A stretch of 64,000 nucleotides of DNA from Chthoniobacteraceae bacterium (GTDB taxonomy: Bacteria > Verrucomicrobiota > Verrucomicrobiia > Chthoniobacterales > Chthoniobacteraceae), in NCBI GenBank assembly GCA_947476045.1, contig CANJNZ010000007.1, forward strand, positions 1-64,000. The letters are read 5' to 3'. Each line of letters begins with the position of its first letter. The first letter of the stretch is position 1. A program made the translations under genes and the position numbers. The notes beneath the pieces are model-generated. The model had not been told where the DNA came from. It made no database searches and was given only the letters and a program-made list of their open reading frames with translations. Positions 25,186 through 35,235 of the stretch are shown piece by piece.

Positions 25186-25997
25186 GCAGTGAGTCCGTAG
25201 AGCGAGATTTTGTGCTGGGTGGTGAGCGCGGCGATTTGGTCGCGGTCGAGGAGGATGGTTTTGCCGGCTTCGATGCCAATGACGCGCACTCCGGCGGCGG
25301 CGCAGGTCTCGATGGTCACGGGGCCGACGACGGGGACATCGAATCGCAAGTCCTGTCCGGGCTTGCTGACTTTCACCATCACTGCATCGCCGCGACCGAG
25401 AGCGCCGCCGCGCTTGATACACTCGTTGGTGCCTTCGAATCCCTCCACTGCGAGCACCGTGCCGTTTTTCACGAGCACGGTCTGCCCGATGTCGAGGCGG
25501 CTGACTTCCTTCGCGATTTCATGGCCGAATCGCAGTTCTTCCTCGATGCGCGGTTTGATCTTCGGGCCGAAAAGAAGACCGCTTCCTGAGAGGTGGTCGT
25601 CCATGAAACTCGTCGCCGGGATGAGCGCGCAGCCGACCTGCTCCATCTCCTCGCCGATTGCGCGGAAGATAGTCTCCGCGTTGCGGCGCTTGAGTTTGGC
25701 GAGCATGAAGAGCGTTTTGAAATCAGGCCGCAGGTCGAAAAGATTCTTCGGAGCGATCTGCCCGGCCATCACAGCGTGCTTTGCGCCGGTTTTTTCGAGA
25801 AAGGCGAGCAGCTTGCCGAGCTGGCCCACACGCATCCATGCGATTTCATCCACTTCATTGGCGAGTGCCTCGTTCGTCTCGCCGGTGAACGCAGCCACCA
25901 CCACGCGTCGCACGCCCGCCTTGCGAGCGCCGCGCGCCATTGCGAACGGGTAGCTGCCGTTTCCGGCGATGATGGCGAGTGTCTCGGGTGTTTCCAA
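25182..25997 (-). CDS. lpxI: UDP-2,3-diacylglucosamine pyrophosphatase LpxI
   Basis: LpxI (DUF1009) hydrolyses UDP-2,3-diacylglucosamine to lipid X, replacing LpxH in many bacteria. The 271-residue protein matches the family: LAIIAGNGSYPFAMARGAR at the start, MAGQIAPKNLF, DDHLSGSGLLFG, DIGQTVLVKNGTVLAVEGFEGT, GRGDAVMVKVSKPGQDLRFDVPVVG split around positions 195-225, and the end AGKTILLDRD. The only usable start is TTG 25997; a stop lies 15 nt upstream. It ends in a 4-nt overlap with the oxidoreductase gene. Confidence 0.93.
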   Translation of the reverse strand: METPETLAIIAGNGSYPFAMARGARKAGVRRVVVAAFTGETNEALANEVDEIAWMRVGQLGKLLAFLEKTGAKHAVMAGQIAPKNLFDLRPDFKTLFMLAKLKRRNAETIFRAIGEEMEQVGCALIPATSFMDDHLSGSGLLFGPKIKPRIEEELRFGHEIAKEVSRLDIGQTVLVKNGTVLAVEGFEGTNECIKRGGALGRGDAVMVKVSKPGQDLRFDVPVVGPVTIETCAAAGVRVIGIEAGKTILLDRDQIAALTTQHKISLYGLTA

Positions 25998-26105
25998 AGT
26001 GCGCGCAAGCTACGCAACCACCGCCATGCCGGGCAAGCGCGCGCCTCCGTGTGTTTCAATTTGAGCGTGGCGTCGTGAAAACGAACGAGCCCCCTCGATA
26101 CTCAC

Positions 26106-27548
26106 TCACGCCAGAATCTCTTTGATGATTCTGCTTGGCTCGACGCCCGTCAGGCGGTCGTCGAGACCCTGATTTTTGAAAGTGAATCGCTGGTGATCGA
26201 TGCCGAGTAGATGGAGCATCGTGGCGTGCAGGTCACGGACGTGGATGGTGCCCTCGACCACGTTGTAGCCGAAGTCGTCCGTCGCGCCGATGGTGATGCC
26301 CGGCTTGATGCCGCCGCCGGCCATCCAGATCGTGAAGCAGCGCGGGTGATGGTCGCGGCCGTTCAAGTCGTCGCCTTGCGAGTAGGCGGTGCGGCCAAAC
26401 TCTCCGCCCCATACGACGAGCGTGTCTTCCAACATGCCGCGCATTTTCAAATCTTTGATCAGCGCGGCAGACGCCTGATCGCATGAATCAGTCTGACGTT
26501 TCATGTCTTTGCGCAGGCCGGTGTGATGGTCCCACCCGGCGTGGAAAATTTGCACAAAACGCACGTCGCGCTCGGCGAGCCGACGCGCCATGAGGCACTG
26601 GTAGGCGTAGCTGCCGGGCTTCGTCACGTTGGGGCCATACATGGCGAGGACTTCCTTTGGCTCGCTCGCAAAGTCCATGAGTTGCGGCACCGAGGTCTGC
26701 ATGCGGTAGGCCATTTCAAACGAATCCATGCGCGCTTCGATCTCCGGGTCGCCGCTCTGCGCGTGTTGCAGCGCGTTGAGCTGATTGATTGTTCCGATGA
26801 TCTCGCCGCGGTTCTGATGATCGATGCCCGAGGGGTTCGAGAGGAAAAGCACAGGGTCGCCTGCGGACTGAAACTGCACGCCTTGAAAGCGGCTCGGGAG
26901 AAAACCGTTGTGATAGTATCGGCTGAGGATTGGCTGATCGGTGGCGCCGCTGATCATCACGACATACGCAGGCAGATCCTTGCTGGCGTTGCCGAGTCCG
27001 TAGTGCATCCACGATCCAAAGGCCGGGCGTCCCGTGATGGCGCGGCCGGTCTGGATGAAAGTAACGGCGGGGTCGTGGTTGATGGGTTCGGTTTGCAGCG
27101 ATTTGATGAAGCACAGTTCGTCCACCATGCTTGCGGTGTGCGGCATCAACTCGCTGACCCACGCCCGGCTTTCGCCATACTGCGCAAATTTGTAGGGCGA
27201 GCCGAAAGCGCGGCGTCCTTTGTCGCGCGTCATTAGCGACACGCGCTGTGTTCCGAGAATGCTCGCAGGAACGTTCTTGCCGTTCTGCTCGTTCAGCACG
27301 GGCTTGTAGTCGAAAAGATCGATGTGACTCGGGCCGCCGGATTGGAAGAGGTAGATGACGCGTTTTGCCTTCGGTGCGAAATGCGGAGCGCCGAGCACGC
27401 CGTGGGATCGTCCGCCTTGCAGACCGAGTCCTGCGGCGATGGAATCTGTGCCGAGGAGATCGGCCAGCGCCATCATGCCAAAGCCTGTGGCCGTTTGTGA
27501 CAGGAAGCGGCGGCGGGAGAGTTGAAATTGAGTTTTTGCGTCGAGCAT
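26106..27548 (-). CDS. DUF1501 family protein, Tat-exported (pair 3 of the operon)
   Basis: A 480-residue protein; start ATG 27548 gives MLDAKTQFQLSRRRFLSQT, a twin-arginine signal. After it come the family strands VIYLFQSGGPSHIDLFDYKP, VSLMTRDKGRRAF, PINHDPAVTF, HAGWDHHTGL and [13 protein letters not shown], and the motif RDHHPRCFTIWMAGGGI; these correspond to the metal and phosphate/sulfate-binding places of the alkaline-phosphatase fold, although no substrate is known. It ends with [16 protein letters not shown], as do the two other DUF1501 proteins of this operon. It follows the 805-residue DUF1553 gene after 8 nt and closes the operon. Confidence 0.92.
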   Translation of the reverse strand: MLDAKTQFQLSRRRFLSQTATGFGMMALADLLGTDSIAAGLGLQGGRSHGVLGAPHFAPKAKRVIYLFQSGGPSHIDLFDYKPVLNEQNGKNVPASILGTQRVSLMTRDKGRRAFGSPYKFAQYGESRAWVSELMPHTASMVDELCFIKSLQTEPINHDPAVTFIQTGRAITGRPAFGSWMHYGLGNASKDLPAYVVMISGATDQPILSRYYHNGFLPSRFQGVQFQSAGDPVLFLSNPSGIDHQNRGEIIGTINQLNALQHAQSGDPEIEARMDSFEMAYRMQTSVPQLMDFASEPKEVLAMYGPNVTKPGSYAYQCLMARRLAERDVRFVQIFHAGWDHHTGLRKDMKRQTDSCDQASAALIKDLKMRGMLEDTLVVWGGEFGRTAYSQGDDLNGRDHHPRCFTIWMAGGGIKPGITIGATDDFGYNVVEGTIHVRDLHATMLHLLGIDHQRFTFKNQGLDDRLTGVEPSRIIKEILA

Positions 27549-27556
27549 GGGGTGTG

Positions 27557-29974
27557 TCAGTTGCGGGTGATCGTCTCGTCGAGATTCAGGATGACATTCG
27601 CTGCGGCAGTCCACGCGGCGTGCTCGGCAGCGTCCAGCGTTTCTGGACGTGGAGCACGGCCTGCGGAACTGAGTGCATTTGCGGCGTTGGTGTCGGCACG
27701 ATAGAGCGCGAGTTGTTTGCCGATAAAGTCGCGCATGACCTGCTGTTCGGGCGGCATCGGAGGACGGGCCAGCGCCAGACGGTAGGCGAGTGCGATGCGC
27801 GCGTCGGTGTCCACCTGACATTCCGTGAGCAGCCGTTGAGCAAGCACGCGCGCAGCCTCAATGAACTGCGGATCGTTCAGCGTCACCAGCGCCTGCAGCG
27901 GCGTGTTGGTGCGCGGACGATCAGCGGTGCATTCCGCGCGATCCGGCGCATCAAAAATCACGAAGGTCGGATACGGCGTCGTGCGCCGCCAGAACGTGTA
28001 GAGGCCACGGCGGTAAAGATCCTCTCCGCTGCTCAGCTTCCATTTCCAACCATCGTTCTTGCCCTTGTAGAAATCCGATGGCTGGTATGGGAACACGGGC
28101 GGGCCGCCCATTTTGTCTGACAGCAATCCGGCAACGGCGAGCGCATTGTCCCGCACCGCCTCCGCCTGCAATCGCACGCGTGGCGCACGCCAGAGCAGTT
28201 TGTTTTGCGGGTCGCGCTCGGCGTAGCGGCGCGTGTCGCTCGATGCCTGGCGATACGTGCGGCTCATCATGATCAACTTCAGTGTGCGCTTCACATCCCA
28301 GCCGGATTCCATGAACTGCACCGCCAGCCAGTCGAGCAACTCCGGGTGCGTGGGAAACGTCCCCTGCATTCCGAAGTCGCCCATCGAGCGCACCAGCCCT
28401 TCGCTAAAAAGCATCTGCCAGAAACGATTCACTTGCACGCGTGCGACGAGCGGTTGATTTGTCTGCATCAGCCAGCGTGCGAGGCCGAGCCGGTTGCGCG
28501 GCTGGTCTGCGGGAAAAGGTGGGAGAAACTTCGGCACGTCGCGCTGCACAGCCTCGCCGCGTGTTTGAAAATCCCCGCGCATCAACACGAAAGCCGGCTT
28601 CGGTTGCGCCATCTCCATGCTGACCATTTGCAGCGGCGTATTCTTGTCGTTTTCGAGACCTGCAATCTCGTCGCGGAGTTTTTTGATTTCCTGCTTCAGC
28701 AACGATACCGCCAGAGTCTCGCCGTCCTTCGCAGGACCGACAATGTTCGAGGGGAAAATCCCTTTTTCCAACTGTCGCTCCGCCTCGCCGAGCTTTACGT
28801 TCACATTTGCGATGGCATCGCGATTTTTCGCTGTCGGCACTTTCATCACGGGCGGCACCGGCATGTTGTGAAACCCCGTCACATCACCTGCGCCGACTTC
28901 CTCCATCGAATTGAAAAACGCGGTGAGCTGGTAAAATTCCTTGTGCGAAATCGGGTCGTATTTGTGCGTGTGGCATTGCGCGCAGTTAAAGGTCATCCCC
29001 AGCCACACACGCCCCATCGTGATGGCGCGATCCGCCGCATACACCGTGAGAAACTCCGCCGGATCCGCGCCGCCCTCCTCGTTAAAGCGCACGTTGCGAT
29101 TGAAGCCCGACGCTATTTTTTGCTCCACCGTCGCGTTCGGCAGCAGGTCACCCGCGAACTGCCATGCCGTAAATTGATCGAACGGCATGTTGCTGTTGTA
29201 GGCGTTCACCACCCAGTCGCGCCACAGCCACACTGGTCGGTCCGAATCATTATGGTAGCCGTTCGTGTCGCCGTAGCGCGCGAGGTCCAGCCAGATCATC
29301 GCCATGCGCTCGCCGTAGCGCGGACTCGCCAGCATCCGATCCACCATCTGCTCGTAGGCCTTTTCGCCCGTGTCATTCGTGAACGCATCAATCTCCGCAA
29401 TCGTCGGCGGCAGCCCGCGCAAATCCAGCGACACACGGCGGATCAACGTCGCGCGATCCGCCTCCGGCGAAGGCGTCATCTGCTTCGCGGAAAGTGTCGC
29501 CGCAACAAACCGATCCACACCATTCACCACCCACGCGGCATCTCCCGCAGCGGGCGGTTCCGTGCCCTGCGGTCCGACGAAAGACCAGTGCTCCTTGTAT
29601 TCCGCGCCCTGCCCAATCCAGCGTTTCAAAAGCGCCTTTTCCTCCGCAGTGAGCGTCTTGTGCGACTTCGGCGGCGGCATCACTTCGTCCGTGTCCGTCG
29701 TCTCGATGCGCTCCACAAGCGCGCTCTTTTCCGGGTGCCCCGGCACGATGGCCATGTCGCCGCTCTTCGCCGGTGAAGTCGCGCTGTCGCGCAAGTCTAT
29801 GCGCAGCTTTCCCTCCAGCGACTTCGCATCCGGCCCGTGACACGCGTAGCACTTGTCCGAAAGAATCGGCCGCACATCGCGGTTAAAATCCACATCCCCC
29901 GCAGCAATGGGCATCCCGCCCGCCAGCGCGAGCACGGCGAAAAATCTCCACGCGAAATAATTGACGGCATTCAT
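27557..29974 (-). CDS. PSCyt1-DUF1549-DUF1553 protein (pair 3 of the operon)
   Basis: An 805-residue exported protein: signal peptide 1-25, cytochrome-like domain with CYACH, EVMPPPKSHKTLT, a linker (here without heptamer-encoded sequence, reading AAWVVNGVDRF), DUF1549 with [21 protein letters not shown] and a second haem motif CAQCHTHKYDPI, then DUF1553 (WMQTNQPLVARVQVNRFWQ and MGDFGMQGTFPTHPELLDW, RRTTPYPTFVIFDAPDR, NTPLQALVTLNDPQF). These proteins are paired one-to-one with DUF1501 genes. It is 35 nt downstream of the middle DUF1501 gene. Confidence 0.92.
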   Translation of the reverse strand: MNAVNYFAWRFFAVLALAGGMPIAAGDVDFNRDVRPILSDKCYACHGPDAKSLEGKLRIDLRDSATSPAKSGDMAIVPGHPEKSALVERIETTDTDEVMPPPKSHKTLTAEEKALLKRWIGQGAEYKEHWSFVGPQGTEPPAAGDAAWVVNGVDRFVAATLSAKQMTPSPEADRATLIRRVSLDLRGLPPTIAEIDAFTNDTGEKAYEQMVDRMLASPRYGERMAMIWLDLARYGDTNGYHNDSDRPVWLWRDWVVNAYNSNMPFDQFTAWQFAGDLLPNATVEQKIASGFNRNVRFNEEGGADPAEFLTVYAADRAITMGRVWLGMTFNCAQCHTHKYDPISHKEFYQLTAFFNSMEEVGAGDVTGFHNMPVPPVMKVPTAKNRDAIANVNVKLGEAERQLEKGIFPSNIVGPAKDGETLAVSLLKQEIKKLRDEIAGLENDKNTPLQMVSMEMAQPKPAFVLMRGDFQTRGEAVQRDVPKFLPPFPADQPRNRLGLARWLMQTNQPLVARVQVNRFWQMLFSEGLVRSMGDFGMQGTFPTHPELLDWLAVQFMESGWDVKRTLKLIMMSRTYRQASSDTRRYAERDPQNKLLWRAPRVRLQAEAVRDNALAVAGLLSDKMGGPPVFPYQPSDFYKGKNDGWKWKLSSGEDLYRRGLYTFWRRTTPYPTFVIFDAPDRAECTADRPRTNTPLQALVTLNDPQFIEAARVLAQRLLTECQVDTDARIALAYRLALARPPMPPEQQVMRDFIGKQLALYRADTNAANALSSAGRAPRPETLDAAEHAAWTAAANVILNLDETITRN

Positions 29975-30009
29975 GGTGTTGTCCCCATCTTTCTATCCAC
30001 AGAACGCCC

Positions 30010-31476
30010 TCACGCTAGAATCTCTTTTAATACTTTGCTTGGCTCCACACCCGTAAGGCGCATGTCGAGGCCTTGTGTTTTGTAGGTGAGGCGGGTGTGG
30101 TCTATGCCGAGGCAGTGCAGCATCGTGGCGTGGAGGTCGTGTGCTGAGACGGGTTTTTCGACGATGTTGTAGGAAAAGTCGTCGGTCTGTCCGTAGGAGA
30201 TGCCGCCTTTGATGCCGCCGCCGGCGAGCCATGCGGAAAAGCAGCGCGGATGATGGTCGCGGCCATATTGGCTGGCGGTGAGTTTGCCCTGGCAATAGAC
30301 GGTGCGGCCAAATTCACCGCCCCAGACGACGAGGGTTTCGTCGAGCAGGCCGCGCTGGCGCAGATCCTTGAGCAGTGCGGCCTGCGCCTGATCCACGTCC
30401 TGACATTGCATCGGCAAATCTTTCACAACGCTCCCGTGGTGGTCCCATCCGCGATGGTAGAGCTGGATGAAACGCACGCCGCGCTCGGCCATGCGGCGGG
30501 CCATGAGGCAATTGTAGGCGTAGGTGCCGGGCTTGCGGACGGCGGGGCCATACATTTCGAGCGTGGCCTCGGTTTCGTTTTTGAAGTCAGTGAGTTCCGG
30601 CACGCTGGCCTGCATGCGATAGGCCATTTCGTATTGGGCGATGCGGGCGAGCACTTCGCTGTCGCCGTTGTTTTCCGCCTCGCGCCGGTTCAAGTCGGCG
30701 ATCATGTCGAGGACTTTGCGGCGGTCGTCGCGCCTCATGCCCTTCGGGTCATTGAGAAAAAGCACGGGATCGGCGGCGGCGCGAAACTGCACGCCTTGAT
30801 GTTCGCCCGGCAGAAATCCCGCGCCCCACAAGTGCGAGAAGAGCGCCTGCATTTGTCCTCGTCCCTGGCTGATCATGACGACGAACGACGGCAAGTCCGC
30901 GTTTGTGCTGCCGAGGCCATACGAGAGCCACGCGCCGATGGATGGCCTGCCGGGAAGTTGGTGCCCGGTTTGCATGAAGGTCACGCCGGGGCCGTGGTTG
31001 ATCTGCTCGGTCATCATGGATTTTACGACGCAAATTTCACCGGCCATGCTGCCGGTGTGTTTGAGGAGATCGGAAACCCAGAGGCCGTCCTGTTGATTCG
31101 CATACTTGCTGAATCCGAAGATGGACGGAGCAATCGGAAAGCGCGTTTGATTCGCCGTCATGCCCGTGAGTCGCTGCGAGCCACGAACGGACGCGGGCAG
31201 CTCTTTGTCGAACATTTCCTGCAAACCCGGTTTGTAGTCGAAGGTGTCGAGTTGCGATGGAGCGCCTTCCATGTAGAGGTAGATCACGCGCTTCGCCTTC
31301 GACGCAAAGCTCGGGAAACCGGGAAGGCCTGCGCCTTGTTTCGACGCGGCGGCGTTTTCGGAAGCGAGCAGTTGCGAGAGCGCGGTGCTGCCGAGAAAAC
31401 CAAGACCGCCCGCTGCGGTGCCCTTGAGCATTTGGCGGCGGTTGATGTTGAACCAGTGATCGTGGAGAGGTTGCAT
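30010..31476 (-). CDS. DUF1501 family protein, Tat-exported (pair 2 of the operon)
   Basis: A 488-residue protein. Start ATG 31476 gives a twin-arginine-like INRRQMLKGTAAGGLG export signal, ending near LLASENAAA. Further family marks: [76 protein letters not shown] and C-terminal [16 protein letters not shown]. It begins 14 nt after the stop of its DUF1553 partner. The C-terminal end is almost the same as in the other two operon copies, which are paralogues from duplication. Confidence 0.92.
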   Translation of the reverse strand: MQPLHDHWFNINRRQMLKGTAAGGLGFLGSTALSQLLASENAAASKQGAGLPGFPSFASKAKRVIYLYMEGAPSQLDTFDYKPGLQEMFDKELPASVRGSQRLTGMTANQTRFPIAPSIFGFSKYANQQDGLWVSDLLKHTGSMAGEICVVKSMMTEQINHGPGVTFMQTGHQLPGRPSIGAWLSYGLGSTNADLPSFVVMISQGRGQMQALFSHLWGAGFLPGEHQGVQFRAAADPVLFLNDPKGMRRDDRRKVLDMIADLNRREAENNGDSEVLARIAQYEMAYRMQASVPELTDFKNETEATLEMYGPAVRKPGTYAYNCLMARRMAERGVRFIQLYHRGWDHHGSVVKDLPMQCQDVDQAQAALLKDLRQRGLLDETLVVWGGEFGRTVYCQGKLTASQYGRDHHPRCFSAWLAGGGIKGGISYGQTDDFSYNIVEKPVSAHDLHATMLHCLGIDHTRLTYKTQGLDMRLTGVEPSKVLKEILA

Positions 31477-31490
31477 GTTGGTGTGCGCGG

Positions 31491-33755
31491 TCAGTCGCGG
31501 ACGAGTGTGGCTTCGAGGTTGAGCACAGTGTTGGCGATGAGCATCCACGCGGCGAGTTCCGGGGCATCGAGATCGGCGGGCGCCGGCGTGACGCCCTGCC
31601 GGAGCAACGCAGCGGCGTCATCGGGCGATGTGCGATAGCGCGCGAGGAGGGATTCGAGTCCGTTTTGCAAAGTGCGAAGATCCGCCTCCGCAGGCGTGCG
31701 CGAGGTGACGCGACGATAGATCAGCGCGAGGCGTTCCGGCGTCGTGGGCGCTTCCTTGAGCGTGCGTGCGGCAAGAAGCTTTGCGCATTCGAGGCTTTGC
31801 TCGTCATTCAGCGTGGCGAGCGCTTGCAGCGGTGTGTTTGTAGGCGGACGGCGGACGGCGCAGGCGGTGCGATCCGGCGCGTCGAAGATGGACATGAAAG
31901 GCGGCGGCGCGGTGCGTTTCCAAAATGTATAGAGACTGCGGCGATAGAGCGCCCTGCCTTCGCTGCGTTTGTAAACTTTCGTGTTGCTGCTTTCGTTTGC
32001 GCGCTCCTCCCACAGCCCCGGCGGTTGATACGGAAAAACGGGAGCACCACCGAGTTCCTCCGAAAGCAGACCGGCGACGTAGATGGCCTGATCGCGGATT
32101 TCCTCCGCAGAGAGCCGCTGTCGCGGAAAGCGTGAGAGCAGGCGGTTCTCGGGGTCTTTCGCTGCAACATCCGCGCGCACCCGAGAGGACTGACGGTAAG
32201 TCGCGCTCGTCACGATGAGCTTCACGATGTGGCGCACGCTCCATGGCTTCGCTCCCTCGCGAAATTCCACGGCGAGCCAGTCGAGCAACTCGGGGTGCGT
32301 CGGGTATTCGCCCTGCATTCCGAAGTCATCCACCGACTTCACCAATCCAGTGCCGAAGAACTGCTGCCAGAGCCGGTTCACCGTCACGCGGGCGAGCAGG
32401 GAATTTTGCGGAGAGACCAGCCATTGCGCGAGGCCGAGACGATTTTCGGGCGCGCCCGGAAGTGGTGCGCCGAGGACATGCGGAGGGCGGCGCGACGCAG
32501 GGCGCGTTTTATCCGGCAAGTCGTATTGGCCGCGAGAAAGCACGAAGGTCGGCTTCGGCGTCTCGGCTTCCTGCATGACCATGACTTTCGCTTTTGGCCC
32601 ATCCGGCGCGAGCGGGGAGGCCGCATCGATGTGCGGTGCATATGCGACCGCATTGCTGTTTTCGACGTGCTTTTCCGTGATCGAATTGAAGTAAGCCAGC
32701 AGTCCGTAGAAATCCTCCTGCTTCAGCGGATCAAATTTGTGATCGTGGCAGCGGCAGCAGTTCAACGTGAGTCCAAGAAACGCCGTCCCCATCGTCTGGA
32801 CCCGGTCTGCCGCATACTCATTGAGATACTCAGCCGCGATGGTGCCGCCCTCGACTGTGATGAGATGATTGCGGCAAAAGGAGGTCGCGAGCACCTGCTC
32901 CGGCTTCGCATCGGGAAGGAGGTCGCCCGCGATTTGTTCGATGACAAAACGATCGAAAGGCAAATCGTCATTGTAGGATTTGATCACCCAGTCCCGCCAC
33001 GGCCAGCTCGTGCGCCGATGATCATGCAGGTAGCCATTCGTGTCGCCGTAGCGCGCCACATCCAGCCATCGCACCGCCATCCGCTCTCCGTAGCGCGGCG
33101 AGGCAAGCAGGCGATCCACCTGCCGCTCGTAGGCATCGGGCGTTTTGTCGGCGAGAAACGCGTCCAGTTCCTCCAGCGTCGGCGGCAGTCCAGTGAGATC
33201 AAAAGTCACACGACGGAGTAGGCGCGCCTTTTCCGCCTCCGGCGAAAGCGAAAGCCCTGCCCGCGTCAGACGCTCGACGATGAACGAGTCAATGGGATTG
33301 CGGATTGCAGATTGCGGATTGCGGATTTCCGGCACCGCCGGGCGCACGGGTGGGACAAACGCCCAGTGCTTTTCGTATTTGGCTCCCTGTTCGATCCAGC
33401 GGCGGAGTAAATTCTTCGTCTCCGGTGAAAGCTTCTTGTGCGACTTCGGCGGCGGCATGACCTCTTCGGGATCCGTTTCGTTGATTCGCTTCCACAATTC
33501 GCTGCCCTTGATGTCGCCGGGCTTGATGATCACCGCACCGCTCTCGGCTTTGCCATAGGCTCCCTCGGCAATATCCAGACGCATCTCCGCCTTGCGCTGT
33601 TTCGAATCAAATCCGTGGCAGGAAAAACAATTTTCCGAAAGCACAGGCCGGATGTCGCGATTGAAAGCCAGCTCACGGTCCGCCGCAACTGCCGACAATA
33701 TTCCCGTCGTAATCAGAGCTAAAATGCAACGATTCGTGATGAGTGTCTTGAGCAT
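31491..33755 (-). CDS. PSCyt1-DUF1549-DUF1553 protein with heptamer-encoded linker (pair 2)
   Basis: A 754-residue exported protein: signal peptide, cytochrome-like domain with CFSCH, EVMPPPKSHKKLS, KHWAFVPPVRP, then the linker [16 protein letters not shown], of which the [11 protein letters not shown] part is read from a GATTGCG heptamer array. DUF1549 ([46 protein letters not shown]) and DUF1553 (VTVNRLWQQFFGTG, DDFGMQGEYPTHPELLDW, NTPLQALATLNDEQ) follow. It lacks the extra domains of the two longest homologues in this window. It starts 12 nt after the DUF1501 gene of pair 1. Confidence 0.92.
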   Translation of the reverse strand: MLKTLITNRCILALITTGILSAVAADRELAFNRDIRPVLSENCFSCHGFDSKQRKAEMRLDIAEGAYGKAESGAVIIKPGDIKGSELWKRINETDPEEVMPPPKSHKKLSPETKNLLRRWIEQGAKYEKHWAFVPPVRPAVPEIRNPQSAIRNPIDSFIVERLTRAGLSLSPEAEKARLLRRVTFDLTGLPPTLEELDAFLADKTPDAYERQVDRLLASPRYGERMAVRWLDVARYGDTNGYLHDHRRTSWPWRDWVIKSYNDDLPFDRFVIEQIAGDLLPDAKPEQVLATSFCRNHLITVEGGTIAAEYLNEYAADRVQTMGTAFLGLTLNCCRCHDHKFDPLKQEDFYGLLAYFNSITEKHVENSNAVAYAPHIDAASPLAPDGPKAKVMVMQEAETPKPTFVLSRGQYDLPDKTRPASRRPPHVLGAPLPGAPENRLGLAQWLVSPQNSLLARVTVNRLWQQFFGTGLVKSVDDFGMQGEYPTHPELLDWLAVEFREGAKPWSVRHIVKLIVTSATYRQSSRVRADVAAKDPENRLLSRFPRQRLSAEEIRDQAIYVAGLLSEELGGAPVFPYQPPGLWEERANESSNTKVYKRSEGRALYRRSLYTFWKRTAPPPFMSIFDAPDRTACAVRRPPTNTPLQALATLNDEQSLECAKLLAARTLKEAPTTPERLALIYRRVTSRTPAEADLRTLQNGLESLLARYRTSPDDAAALLRQGVTPAPADLDAPELAAWMLIANTVLNLEATLVRD
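33296..33328. repeat. GATTGCG heptamer array in a DUF1549 gene
   Basis: Four 7-bp units (GATTGCG, GATTGCA, GATTGCG, GATTGCG) and a partial GATTT. The array plus flanks, about 44 nt, is identical to the copy at 37899-37931. In the coding direction it reads [11 protein letters not shown] with a 7-residue period. Confidence 0.95.
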
Positions 33756-33767
33756 GGGCTCGTTTCT

Positions 33768-35222
33768 TTACGCCAGAATCTCTTTGATCACCTTGCTCGG
33801 TTCGACGCCGGTGAGGCGCTGGTCGAGGCCTTGGAATTTGTAGATGAAGCGTTCGTGGTCAATGCCGAGGCAGTGGAGGATGGTGGCGTTGAGATCGTTC
33901 AGGTGAACCGGCTTCTCGATGATGTTGTAGGAAAAGTCGTCGGTCTCGCCGTGGCTGATGCCGCCTTTCACTCCGCCTCCGGCCATCCACATGCAGAAGT
34001 TTCGCGGGTGGTGATCGCGTCCGTAGTTGTCCTTGCTCAGCCCGCCTTGTGAATAGACGGTGCGGCCAAATTCTCCGCCCCATACGACGAGCGTTTCATC
34101 GAGCATTCCACGATTTTTCAAATCCTGAATGAGCGCGGCGCAGCCTTGGTCGGTGTCCTTGCATTGATTGCCGAGTTCCTTCGGCAGATTGCCGTGGGAA
34201 TCCCAGCCGCGATGGAAAAGTTGCACGGTGCGCACGCCGCGTTCGACGAGCCGCCGGGCGATCAGGCAGCTCTGTGCGAAGGAACCGGGCTTGTCCACAT
34301 CGGGGCCGTAGAGGTCGAGCGTCGCCTTGGTTTCGCCGCTGAGGTCGGCAAGTTCCGGCACGCTGCTTTGCAGACGAAACGCCATTTCGTATTGCTCGAT
34401 TCTCGTCAGCGTGTCGGGGTCGCGGTGTTGCTTGTGGCGGTGGTGGTTGAGGTCGCCGAGCGCGTCGAGCAATTTGCGGCGGTCATCGCGATCTACGCCC
34501 TGCGGATTGGGCAGATAGAGCACGGGGTCCGCTTCGTTGCGAAAAGCGACGCCGCTGTATTTGCCCGGCAGAAATCCGGAGTTCCAAAGCCGCTGATAGA
34601 TCGCCTGTCCGTTGCTGCCTGCGGGCCATTTGGGAGTGAGCACGACGAAGGACGGGAGGTTTTCCGAAGTGCTGCCGAGTCCGTAGGATATCCATGAACC
34701 GATGCTCGCCTTGCCTGGTATTTCCGATCCGGTGAAAAGAAACGTGCAGGCTGGGTCGTGGTTGATGGCGTTGGTGTGGACGCTCTTGATGACGGCGATC
34801 TCGTCCGCGATTTTTCCAGTGAATGGCAGAAGATCGCTCACCCAGCGTCCACACTCGCCGTATTGCCGGAATTGAAATTTCGACGGAGCGACGAGGAAGC
34901 TTTTCTGACCGGAGGTCATCGTGCTGAGTCGCTGTCCGCCTTGAATCGTGGGCGGCAGATTCTTTCCGAAAAATTCCTGCAAACTCGGCTTGTAGTCGAA
35001 GGTGTCCAGTTGCGACGGGCCGCCGTTCATGTGCAGATAGATCAGCGCCTTTGCCCTTGGGCGAAAGTGTGGCAGGCCGGGCAGGGCCAGTGGCGCGGCT
35101 TGTGTGCGTTGTGCGAGGCCCATCTGCGCGAGCGCGACAACGCCAAGTTTAAATCCTACGTCGCCGAAAAAATTGCGCCGCGTCATCGCGCGGTGAAATG
35201 CGGATTTGAGGATTTCGTTCAT
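33768..35222 (-). CDS. DUF1501 family protein (pair 1 of the operon)
   Basis: A 484-residue protein. The start ATG 35222 ([20 protein letters not shown]) gives a Tat-like signal with RR at 16-17 and lies 13 nt after the DUF1553 stop; an upstream in-frame start at 35258 would overlap that gene. Family marks: [74 protein letters not shown] and the end [17 protein letters not shown] His/Arg-rich loop ([10 protein letters not shown]) replaces the acidic loop of its paralogues. Confidence 0.92.
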   Translation of the reverse strand: MNEILKSAFHRAMTRRNFFGDVGFKLGVVALAQMGLAQRTQAAPLALPGLPHFRPRAKALIYLHMNGGPSQLDTFDYKPSLQEFFGKNLPPTIQGGQRLSTMTSGQKSFLVAPSKFQFRQYGECGRWVSDLLPFTGKIADEIAVIKSVHTNAINHDPACTFLFTGSEIPGKASIGSWISYGLGSTSENLPSFVVLTPKWPAGSNGQAIYQRLWNSGFLPGKYSGVAFRNEADPVLYLPNPQGVDRDDRRKLLDALGDLNHHRHKQHRDPDTLTRIEQYEMAFRLQSSVPELADLSGETKATLDLYGPDVDKPGSFAQSCLIARRLVERGVRTVQLFHRGWDSHGNLPKELGNQCKDTDQGCAALIQDLKNRGMLDETLVVWGGEFGRTVYSQGGLSKDNYGRDHHPRNFCMWMAGGGVKGGISHGETDDFSYNIIEKPVHLNDLNATILHCLGIDHERFIYKFQGLDQRLTGVEPSKVIKEILA

Positions 35223-35235
35223 GGCTGTGCGTTGG

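Noticed and set aside
23926-25200. 424-residue plus-strand frame rich in Asp, Glu, Val and Ala
   Set aside because: It is the antisense of the oxidoreductase and lpxB genes and has no domain.
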